A stretch of 10,933 nucleotides of DNA. Origin: Thermoproteota archaeon (GTDB lineage Archaea; Thermoproteota; Korarchaeia; Korarchaeales; Korarchaeaceae). This document shows positions 1 through 5,982 of this stretch, piece after piece. A program made the translations under genes and the position numbers. The notes below the pieces were generated by a model. It was not told where the DNA came from. It saw only the letters and a program-made list of their open reading frames with translations, and ran no database searches. Location: assembly GCA_011042755.1 (NCBI GenBank), contig DRBY01000047.1, positions 1 through 10,933 on the forward strand, given 5' to 3'. Numbering within the stretch: position 1 is the stretch's first letter; each line of letters starts with the position of its first letter.

Positions 1-2
1 CA

Positions 3-353
3 GACTTGCCCTTCATATCCCATCGCGTCTATAAGGTTCTCCTACAGGAGCTCGTACGCGGGGATGCAGACGCGGCGGTCCCCATTTGGCCCAACGGGTA
101 CCTCGAGCCGTTAGTGGCGGCCTACGCTAGGAGGGCCTTACTGAGGGCTACCTCCGAGATTGCGTCTCTAGGGATTCTCAGGATCGGCTCGGCTCTCTCG
201 CTCATGAGGGTCGAGTTTGTGCCGGTAGCTAAACTCTCAAAAAACCCAGAGAGAGCGCTTTTCAACGTGAACACGATCGAGGACCTGCAATTAGCCCGCA
301 AAATGGCGATGCACTTCAGACAGGGCGTCATTCGGAGGTTATGCTCCCTCTAA
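3..353 (+). CDS. mobA: MobA-like molybdenum cofactor nucleotidyltransferase, C-terminal part (5' end cut by window edge)
   Basis: The reading frame is open from the first complete codon, so the gene begins outside the window and only about 116 C-terminal residues are visible. They open with DLPFIS, which matches the D-M/L-P-F metal-binding signature of MobA-type nucleotidyltransferases. Further on are AAVPIWPNGYLEPLVAAY, the family's substrate-recognition stretch with G-x-x-E-P-L, and near the end FNVNTIEDLQLA, the typical F-x-N-x-N-T-x-E-D-L closing motif. The family transfers a nucleotide (usually GMP) to molybdopterin in the cytosol, giving the dinucleotide cofactor of molybdenum or tungsten enzymes. 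The N-terminal nucleotide-binding loop lies off-window and cannot be checked. A related sugar-phosphate nucleotidyltransferase is less likely because of the two motifs. The gene converges on the Mrp gene with 5 bp between the stop codons. A MobB-like gene lies about 5 kb away on the other strand. Confidence 0.8.
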   Translation, partial: DLPFISHRVYKVLLQELVRGDADAAVPIWPNGYLEPLVAAYARRALLRATSEIASLGILRIGSALSLMRVEFVPVAKLSKNPERALFNVNTIEDLQLARKMAMHFRQGVIRRLCSL

Positions 354-358
354 TTCAC

Positions 359-1261
359 TTAGCTCTCCCACTCTCCTTTGCTCTCGCCTTCCAATATCTC
401 TAAGATCTTGTCGGCTAGGTCTTCAAAGGCCTTCGCAGTCTCTGAGTCTGGAGCGCACAAAGGCACGGGCTTCCCCTCGTCGAGGCACCTGGCCACATTT
501 GGGTCGAGAGGGATCCTCCCGAGCAGTCTTATTTCCTCCTCCTCTGCTATCCTCTCTCCCGCCCCGCTGCCGAAGATCTCGGTGATCTGCCCACAGTGGG
601 GGCACTTGAAGTAGCTCATGTTCTCCACGACTCCCAGCAAGGGTATGTTCAGCTGCTTGCAGAACTCGGCCGACTTCTCGACCGCGACGGCCGACACGAC
701 GCTGGGTATGGTTACCACGATGGCTCCGTCGACGTCAGGTATGTTCTGAGCTATGTTGAGAGCTTCATCTCCGGTGCCCGGAGGCAGGTCGAACAGGAGG
801 AGGTCTAGCTGACCCCACATCACGCTACTCATGAGTTCCAAGAGGGCCTTGGCCTTCAGAGGACCCCTCCATATCACTGGGGTCTTCTCATCAGGCAGCA
901 GGAAAGCCAGCGAGATGACCTTGATTCCCAAGACGCCGGTTGCTGGGAATATCCCGAGGGGAAACGCTTGTAGGGTCTGGCCCACGACTCCGAGCATGCG
1001 TGCCATTGCTGGACCGTGAAAATCGTAGTCGAACACGCCGACGGAGTACCCCTTCTTGGCCAAGATCGCAGCCAGGTTCGCAGTAACGGTTGACTTGCCA
1101 ACCCCCCCCTTACCGCTGAGCACTATGATCTTGTGCCTAACGTTGCTCAGCCTCTCTCGTATCTTATTCACGAGTTCTTGGTAAGCTGGTGGCGGAGACA
1201 AGGCAGGAGCCCTCGAATCTTCCCTAGAGGACGCTTCTCTGCTCAAGACCCATCCCGCCAA
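359..1261 (-). CDS. mrp: Mrp/NBP35-family P-loop ATPase, Fe-S cluster carrier
   Basis: This 300-residue protein is a cytosolic ATPase of the Mrp/NBP35 (ApbC) family, which holds and delivers Fe-S clusters to apoproteins. The deviant Walker A GKGGVGKS is at residues 50-57, DYDFHGPAMARMLG (the family's D-x-D-x-x-G-P motif) at 78-91, DLPPGTGD at 158-165, VENMSYF at 212-218, and the cluster-binding C-P-H-C at 220-223. The length is normal for the archaeal one-domain form. The N-terminal 40 residues are low in conservation and rich in Ser, Pro and Arg. An in-frame TGA lies two codons before the proposed TTG start, so the start must be this TTG, the TTG at residue 6, or the GTG at residue 31. A weak GAGG precedes the first TTG. 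The gene is divergent from argS and convergent with the MobA-like gene. Confidence 0.93.
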   Translation of the reverse strand: MAGWVLSREASSREDSRAPALSPPPAYQELVNKIRERLSNVRHKIIVLSGKGGVGKSTVTANLAAILAKKGYSVGVFDYDFHGPAMARMLGVVGQTLQAFPLGIFPATGVLGIKVISLAFLLPDEKTPVIWRGPLKAKALLELMSSVMWGQLDLLLFDLPPGTGDEALNIAQNIPDVDGAIVVTIPSVVSAVAVEKSAEFCKQLNIPLLGVVENMSYFKCPHCGQITEIFGSGAGERIAEEEEIRLLGRIPLDPNVARCLDEGKPVPLCAPDSETAKAFEDLADKILEILEGESKGEWES

Positions 1262-1278
1262 GCCTCAAGCGGGCGATG

Positions 1279-1286
1279 TTAAAATT
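1279..1286 (-). promoter_or_regulatory. Possible TATA box for mrp
   Basis: On the minus strand this reads AATTTTAA, the most A+T-rich stretch in the 87-bp gap. Its centre is about 22 bp before the TTG at 1261 and about 37 bp before the TTG at residue 6. A transcription start near 1256 would favour the second TTG with a short leader, or a slightly shifted leaderless start at the first. The assignment rests on spacing and composition only. Confidence 0.3.
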
Positions 1287-1320
1287 CTGCCGGGGGTTCT
1301 GCGGCAACGGCTGTGCACCC

Positions 1321-1327
1321 TTAATTA
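1321..1327 (+). promoter_or_regulatory. TATA-like box for argS
   Basis: TTAATTA is centred 25 bp upstream of the argS ATG at 1349. Archaeal TATA boxes lie about 26 bp before the transcription start, so argS is probably leaderless. There is no Shine-Dalgarno sequence in the intervening bases, which agrees with that reading. Confidence 0.5.
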
Positions 1328-1348
1328 CTCTAGGCGTATTGTTGCAGG

Positions 1349-3271
1349 ATGCTCAACCCTAGAGACCCCCTGGGCGCGCTAAAGAAGGAGTTGGCTCGCG
1401 CCGTGGCTAGAGCAGTCAAAGAAATGGGTGTGGAGCTGAGCTGCTCTGAGGTTCCAATACAGAGAACGCCCAGCAGGGATGTTGGTCACCTAGGGTCTCC
1501 AATCGGATTTAAGTTAGCTGGAAGGCTCTCTATGAGGCCAGATGAGGTATCTCAGGAGATAGTAGATCGACTCGACTTCTCTTCCTTGCCCATAGCTGTT
1601 GGAGCCTCTGCTGCGAGGGGCTTCGTTAACTTCAGGTTCGACGAGCCGAGGTTCTTTAGGCTCGCGATCGACGCCGCCTCCTCCCCAGAGTTTGGAAGGG
1701 AGGATCCAAAGCAGGGCGTCGTCATGGTGGAGCACACGAGCGTAAACCCGGCTCACCCACTCCATGTGGGCAGCGGCAGGAACGCCGTTATAGGAGACTC
1801 GTTCGCGAGGATGCTCAGGCACCTGGGCTGGAACGTCGAGACTCACTATCTAGTCAACGACTCTGGGCACCAGACGGTTCTCCTAAGCTACGGATACTCG
1901 AAGGTTAGGGACTTGGCTCCGAGAGGGAAGATTGACCATTGGTTCGGTGTGATCTATGCGGCGACCAACATAGCGATGGAGCTGCCCAAGGCAGAGGGCT
2001 CGGAGAAGGAGAAACTGCTCGACGCCCTTGAGAGGCTTAAGTCGTCTCATCCAGAGCTCGTCAAGAGAATCTTAGAGGGCATAAAATCTGATCCTGACCC
2101 GGCTGGCCGGATAAGAAGACTCCTAGCGGCTTACCAAGCTGGGGAGGATTGGGCCAAGAAGATAGTGAGACCAGCGGCTGAATCCGTCATGGAGGGCTTC
2201 GTTCAGACGTTATCTAGGCTGGGCATCCAACACGATGCTTACGACTGGGAGAGCGACCTCATATGGAACGGGTGGGCTGACGAGGCTCTGCGCAGGATAG
2301 AGAAGACCGGATACGTTGGCAGAGAGGACGGGGCAGTGTACGTCGATGTGGGTAGGGCTATCAGGGAGAGAGAGGACGTGATGAGGGCTTTTAACCTAAC
2401 GCCAGAGCAGGTCGAGAAACTCGACTCTGAGGGGCGGCTAGACGAGGTCGTGCCGCCGAGGTTCTACCTAACTAGATCGGACGGAACCTGGCTATACACG
2501 GCGACTGATGTGGCGTACTCCCTCTACAAGATCGAGGAAGTCGAAGTACGAGTGTGCTACAATGTCATAGGGGCTGAGCAGCGGCTTGAGCAGCAGCAGG
2601 TCAGAGCGAGCGTCGCTCTGGCCGGAGAGGATCCAGACAAGATAGTCCACTTCAGTTACGAGCTGGTAAACCTTGTCGGAATCAAGATGTCAGGCAGGCT
2701 CGGCGTATACGTGACCCTCGACGAGCTCATGGACGAGGCCAACGCGAAGGTCAAGGAGATGCTGAAGGACAGAGCGGGCCTTTCTGCTGCAGAGGCGGAG
2801 GAGATAGCGGAGAAGGTCGCGGTCGGCGCGATAAGGTACGCGCTAGTCTCAGTCGATCCCACGAAACCAGTGGTGTTCTCCTGGGACCGCGTTCTCAACC
2901 TAGAGGCTAACAGCGGTCCGTTCATCCAGTACGCTTACACTAGGGCTTCTGGCATATTGAGGAAGGCAGGATCGGTTCCTGAAGAGTATGATCCGGCCGC
3001 GCTCGGCACGGATGAAGAAGCTGGACTGATATTTCACCTTGCGGAGTTTCCAGAGACTCTCAGATCGGCGGTCTCTCTTAGGAGACCAGACATGGTGGCT
3101 CAGTACGCAGACGAGCTGGCGATCAGATTCAACAGGTTCTACGAGGGGCACCCCGTCCTGCCTGCCGACGAGCCGATGAGATCAGCCCGACTCGCGCTGG
3201 TGCGAGCCATAAAGAACACTCTGGGACTTGCGATGGATCTGGTGGGCATCCCAAGGCTCGAGAAGATGTGA
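1349..3271 (+). CDS. argS: Arginyl-tRNA synthetase (class Ia)
   Basis: The 640-residue protein charges tRNA-Arg with arginine in the cytosol using ATP. Residues about 10-100 form the N-terminal additional domain that contacts the tRNA D-loop. The catalytic Rossmann domain follows, with EHTSVNPAHPLHVGSGRN at 128-145; the HIGH-type signature here reads H-V-G-S. The second signature is KMSGR at 446-450, followed by the typical Y-V-T-L-D-E-L. The anticodon-binding DALR domain covers the C-terminal part and begins near GPFIQYAYTRASGILRK (about residue 517 on). The length is in the normal range for the family. The ATG start is supported by the TATA-like box 25 bp upstream and by the lack of a longer frame with a better start. 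The metallophosphoesterase gene follows 62 bp downstream on the same strand. Confidence 0.97.
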   Translation: MLNPRDPLGALKKELARAVARAVKEMGVELSCSEVPIQRTPSRDVGHLGSPIGFKLAGRLSMRPDEVSQEIVDRLDFSSLPIAVGASAARGFVNFRFDEPRFFRLAIDAASSPEFGREDPKQGVVMVEHTSVNPAHPLHVGSGRNAVIGDSFARMLRHLGWNVETHYLVNDSGHQTVLLSYGYSKVRDLAPRGKIDHWFGVIYAATNIAMELPKAEGSEKEKLLDALERLKSSHPELVKRILEGIKSDPDPAGRIRRLLAAYQAGEDWAKKIVRPAAESVMEGFVQTLSRLGIQHDAYDWESDLIWNGWADEALRRIEKTGYVGREDGAVYVDVGRAIREREDVMRAFNLTPEQVEKLDSEGRLDEVVPPRFYLTRSDGTWLYTATDVAYSLYKIEEVEVRVCYNVIGAEQRLEQQQVRASVALAGEDPDKIVHFSYELVNLVGIKMSGRLGVYVTLDELMDEANAKVKEMLKDRAGLSAAEAEEIAEKVAVGAIRYALVSVDPTKPVVFSWDRVLNLEANSGPFIQYAYTRASGILRKAGSVPEEYDPAALGTDEEAGLIFHLAEFPETLRSAVSLRRPDMVAQYADELAIRFNRFYEGHPVLPADEPMRSARLALVRAIKNTLGLAMDLVGIPRLEKM

Positions 3272-3292
3272 TCCATTCCTACCCCCACCATT

Positions 3293-3300
3293 CCTAAAAT
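3293..3300 (+). promoter_or_regulatory. Possible TATA box for the metallophosphoesterase gene
   Basis: CCTAAAAT lies in the 62-bp gap after argS, centred about 37 bp before the GTG at 3334. It predicts a transcription start near 3323 and a leader of roughly 10 nt. The downstream gene may therefore have its own promoter in addition to read-through from argS. Confidence 0.3.
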
Positions 3301-3333
3301 GCTCTTGGCGAAGATAGCGCTAGTGAGTGTGCA

Positions 3334-4179
3334 GTGACGCTGGCATCTCATCTAAAGCTGACCCGGAGAAGACTGCTACTCGGCGCGGCCGGAGTCGTTG
3401 TGGGAACGGTGATTTACTCCCGCTTCGGCGAGCTAAACATGGTCAAGCTTGAGCGGATCGAGGTGAGGGTCAACAAGCTCAGATACGCGAGCAAGGTTCG
3501 GCTAGCCTTACTCTCAGATCTACACCTCCACGGCTTGGGCCGCAGGGAGGAGACTGCCCTGAAGATCGTGGAGAGGGAGAAACCAGACTTCATCGTCATG
3601 GCTGGAGATTTTTTGGATTCCCGGGATGGCTGGGAGCCTCTGAAAGAGTTCGCTCAGAAAATCTCAGCCCTAGGAGAGAGTTACGCGGTCTTGGGGAACT
3701 GGGATCACTGGGCAGAGGGGAGAGGCGGCCCGAGCGCCAAGGAGATCCGGGAGGCGCTCGACGGCGCTGGCGTTAGCGTGCTCGTCAACTCTGGGAGAGC
3801 AGTTCGAGTGGGAGACCAAGAGCTTTGGCTGGCTGGCGTGGACGATCCCCACACCTACAGGTCGGACGTAGCTAAGTCGCTTGAGGGGGCGCCTGAAGGC
3901 GTACCTGTCATCTTGCTAGCTCACTCGCCCGAGGTCGTGGGCGAGGTTGCCGACGGAGTCGATCTCGTACTATGTGGACACACTCACGGTGGGCAGGTGA
4001 GGCTCCCCATAATAGGCCCCCTCTACGTGCCGTCGAGGTACGGAAAGAGGTATGTGTCTGGCTTGTACGACCTGGGCAGGTTCGCGTTGTACGTTAACCG
4101 AGGCTTAGGGTGGTCATTCCTGCCATTCAGGCTGAACTGCCCTCCCGAAGTCACGCTGATAACGCTCGCCCGGGCTTAG
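3334..4179 (+). CDS. Tat-signal metallophosphoesterase, YkuE/YaeI-like
   Basis: This 281-residue calcineurin-like phosphoesterase is probably exported or anchored on the outer face of the membrane. Residues 10-16 read TRRRLLL, a twin-arginine motif followed by a hydrophobic stretch to about residue 28 (LGAAGVVVGTVIY). No A-x-A cleavage site follows, so an uncleaved anchor is plausible. The two-metal site is visible in order: D62-x-H64, G91-D92, G121-N122-W-D124-H125, H197 in AHSPE, and G215-H-T-H218-GGQ. The third motif is GNWDH where the classical form is GNHD(E). YkuE of Bacillus is a known Tat-exported relative, and substrates in the family include phosphodiesters and lipid head groups; the substrate here is unknown. 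The GTG start is chosen because it lies just before the Tat motif. The next in-frame ATG, at residue 36, would remove the signal. Confidence 0.88.
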   Translation: MTLASHLKLTRRRLLLGAAGVVVGTVIYSRFGELNMVKLERIEVRVNKLRYASKVRLALLSDLHLHGLGRREETALKIVEREKPDFIVMAGDFLDSRDGWEPLKEFAQKISALGESYAVLGNWDHWAEGRGGPSAKEIREALDGAGVSVLVNSGRAVRVGDQELWLAGVDDPHTYRSDVAKSLEGAPEGVPVILLAHSPEVVGEVADGVDLVLCGHTHGGQVRLPIIGPLYVPSRYGKRYVSGLYDLGRFALYVNRGLGWSFLPFRLNCPPEVTLITLARA

Positions 4180-5258
4180 AGCCACCTCCTAGACTTCAGC
4201 ACGACCCTCCCGCGTATTGGAACCTCATACCCACAGCTAGGGCACTTCCCCTCGCTAAGTTTGACCTCCACGATGATCCAGTTCCACCTCCTGATCAGCA
4301 GGGCTCCGCACTCCGGGCAGTAGGTGCTCTCGAGCCTATGTCCTGGCACGTTGCCAACGTACGCGAAGAGGACACCCTCATCCTTAGCGATCTTGCAGGC
4401 CTCCTCAAGCTTCTCCACAGGCGTCGGCGGAGCGTGGAACTTGTACGCTGGGAAGTAGCGAGTGAAGTGAAGCGGAGTGTCTGGCCCCACAAGCCTGACA
4501 GTCCTCCTGGCAGCCTCCCTGAGGTCAGCCTCGTCGTCGTTAACGCCCGGTATCACCAGGTAAACCAGCTCCACGTGGATGCCCAAGGACTTAGCTAGCG
4601 AAGCGTTCCTCCAAGGGACTTCCCAGTCTGCTCCTGGAGCGTACCTTCGGTAAGCCTCCTCTCCGCCCTTGATGTCTATTTTGAGCCCATCTAATCCCGC
4701 CTCCGCCAAGGACCTCAGCGCACTCTCGGTCATGTATCCGTTGGAGACGTATGTGCAGTAGAGCCCCTTCCACTTAGCCAGCTTAAACGCGTCTAGGGAG
4801 TACTCGAAGAGCATCAGAGGCTCATTAAAGCTGACGCAGAGGCCCTCGTCCCCAGCCTTCACAGCCAAGTCGACGACTGCCTCGGGCGGCGTGAACCCCG
4901 ACTTCTTCGGAGGGTCAGCCTGGCTGAGGTGCCAGTTCTGGCACCAGGGGCACCTGAAGTTGCAGCCCCAAGTCGAGAAGGTCAGCGAGGTCGACCCAGG
5001 CCAGAAGTGGTAGAAAGGCTTGATCTCAATAGGCCTGCTCTCGATGGCGCTGAGAACACCGTAGACTGTTGTGTAGAGCCTGCCGCCAATGTTTACCCTG
5101 GTTCTACAGAATCCAAAGTCTCCCGGAGACAGCGTGCACTTCCTCTCGCAGACGAGACACCTTACTTTATCCTCAGAGAGCGGGTCGTAGAGAGGAGACT
5201 CCTTAAGCCTCGGATCTCTGCTTTCCCTCCCGGAGACGGGCAGCCTCAGTCTCCTCAC
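4176..5258 (-). CDS. amrS: AmmeMemoRadiSam system radical SAM enzyme
   Basis: This 360-residue radical SAM protein belongs to the PflA-like group named for its association with AMMECR1 and MEMO proteins. The [4Fe-4S]/SAM site is C99-x3-C103-x2-C106, in GCNFRCPWCQNW. An N-terminal cysteine set typical of the group lies at C34, C37, C41 and C51. Other matches are the conserved YGVLSAIESRPIEIKPFYHF (66-85), G-STSL before the radical SAM loop, SFNEP (143-147) and FTRYFP (265-270). A C-terminal zinc-ribbon-like pair lies at C314/C317 and C339/C342, also usual in the family. The reaction is not settled from sequence. The GTG start overlaps the stop of the upstream Fe-S gene as GTGA, implying translational coupling. 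Neither AMMECR1 nor MEMO is present in the window. The 3' end overlaps the convergent phosphoesterase stop by 4 bp. Confidence 0.92.
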   Translation of the reverse strand: MRRLRLPVSGRESRDPRLKESPLYDPLSEDKVRCLVCERKCTLSPGDFGFCRTRVNIGGRLYTTVYGVLSAIESRPIEIKPFYHFWPGSTSLTFSTWGCNFRCPWCQNWHLSQADPPKKSGFTPPEAVVDLAVKAGDEGLCVSFNEPLMLFEYSLDAFKLAKWKGLYCTYVSNGYMTESALRSLAEAGLDGLKIDIKGGEEAYRRYAPGADWEVPWRNASLAKSLGIHVELVYLVIPGVNDDEADLREAARRTVRLVGPDTPLHFTRYFPAYKFHAPPTPVEKLEEACKIAKDEGVLFAYVGNVPGHRLESTYCPECGALLIRRWNWIIVEVKLSEGKCPSCGYEVPIRGRVVLKSRRWL

Positions 5259-5926
5259 TCCCTTGTCATGTCGATTTTCAACTCTACGGTTTTAATATCC
5301 TCGGGTATCCCCTTGAGCGTCCTAAGATACGCTAACGCAAGTTCTTGGAGCTGATTTTCGATGAAGCTAACCAATCTTATTGGAACCCCGTTCACTCTGA
5401 GCGTTACAGTTCTGGACTCGGCTGAGGCGCAGGATACGCTCTCTCCTCTTGCTCCGGCCTTCAGATAGTCGGCGCAAGTCGGGTATCCACACTTACCGCA
5501 GTCGAGCCAAGCCGGGTACACGGGGAGGGCCATAGCGATCTCGCCCAAGCGAGAGAATGGCACGTACTTGAGGCCTTCGACCTCAAGGGGCTCGCTTGAA
5601 GTGACTGCAACCGTGTATTCATCCCTTAGCTCGTTGGCCTCCTCGACATTCTCCACAGCCAGAATTCTGTGAGCCAGAGGCTCTTTCACGTTGACCAGCA
5701 AGACTAGATTGCAGCCCTCTAGGGACGCTATAGCCCTAAGCGGATTTTCGACGCGCCTGTACTCTACAGCAACTTCATCTCCAAGCACCAACCTCTTGGT
5801 CACCTTGAGCGGCAGGATCTCTACTTCTCCGCGCTCCACGAGGCATACGCCGCTAACTTGAGAGGTCACGGCGTCTGCAGCCTCTCTAGCGAGGGCGCCC
5901 ACGAGAGAGACCACTCTGAGAGGCAT
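5255..5926 (-). CDS. MobB-like protein lacking the P-loop, with a 4Fe-4S domain
   Basis: The best-supported part of this 223-residue protein is a 4Fe-4S site C143-x2-C146-x4-C151-x14-C166 in DCGKCGYPTCADY, the signature of the small FeS domain also found in RnfB and the CO dehydrogenase/acetyl-CoA synthase corrinoid subunit. The C-terminal 50 residues (V-x-L-R-V-N-G, then F-I-E-N and L-K-G) resemble the tail of archaeal proteins in which MobB is joined to this domain. The first 135 residues keep a MobB-like ending (NLVLLVNVKEPLAHRILAV), but the usual N-terminal GxxxxGKT is replaced by SLVGALAREAADAV, so nucleotide binding by a Walker A loop is unlikely. It may serve as an Fe-S or electron partner for the downstream radical SAM enzyme, or in molybdenum/tungsten cofactor work; both are inferences. 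The ATG is 26 bp from an ATATAT box and probably leaderless. Confidence 0.7.
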   Translation of the reverse strand: MPLRVVSLVGALAREAADAVTSQVSGVCLVERGEVEILPLKVTKRLVLGDEVAVEYRRVENPLRAIASLEGCNLVLLVNVKEPLAHRILAVENVEEANELRDEYTVAVTSSEPLEVEGLKYVPFSRLGEIAMALPVYPAWLDCGKCGYPTCADYLKAGARGESVSCASAESRTVTLRVNGVPIRLVSFIENQLQELALAYLRTLKGIPEDIKTVELKIDMTRE

Positions 5927-5949
5927 CGGTAAACCGACGGCTTGGGTCC

Positions 5950-5955
5950 ATATAT
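5950..5955. promoter_or_regulatory. Shared ATATAT box between the divergent MobB-like and glyA genes
   Basis: The self-complementary ATATAT is centred 26.5 bp before the MobB-like ATG at 5926, the ideal spacing for a leaderless archaeal promoter. In the other direction its centre is 30.5 bp before the TTG at 5983, so it could also serve glyA if the upstream start is used. A symmetrical box can in principle place TBP in either direction, and flanking BRE elements would decide. Confidence 0.5.
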
Positions 5956-5974
5956 CTCAGCGCCAGACCTAACG

Positions 5975-5981
5975 TTATTTT
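5975..5981 (+). promoter_or_regulatory. Alternative TATA-like box for glyA
   Basis: TTATTTT is centred at 5978, about 29 bp before the GTG at 6007 and 35 bp before the TTG at 6013. If it is the working box, the transcript begins near 6004 and the TTG at 5983 cannot be the start. Confidence 0.35.
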
Positions 5982-5982
5982 C

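Noticed and set aside
1288..1306. TGCCG/CGGCA inverted repeat between mrp and argS
   Set aside because: Only 5 bp with a 9-base loop in G+C-rich DNA; easily expected by chance.
4176..4330. C-terminal C-x2-C pairs of amrS as a fused zinc-ribbon domain of special interest
   Set aside because: Such a cysteine-rich C-terminus is usual for this radical SAM group, so it is not a novel fusion.
4110..4598. 162-codon plus-strand frame across the phosphoesterase/amrS junction
   Set aside because: It is antisense to the cysteine-rich end of amrS; Pro/Arg-rich translation without domain signs.
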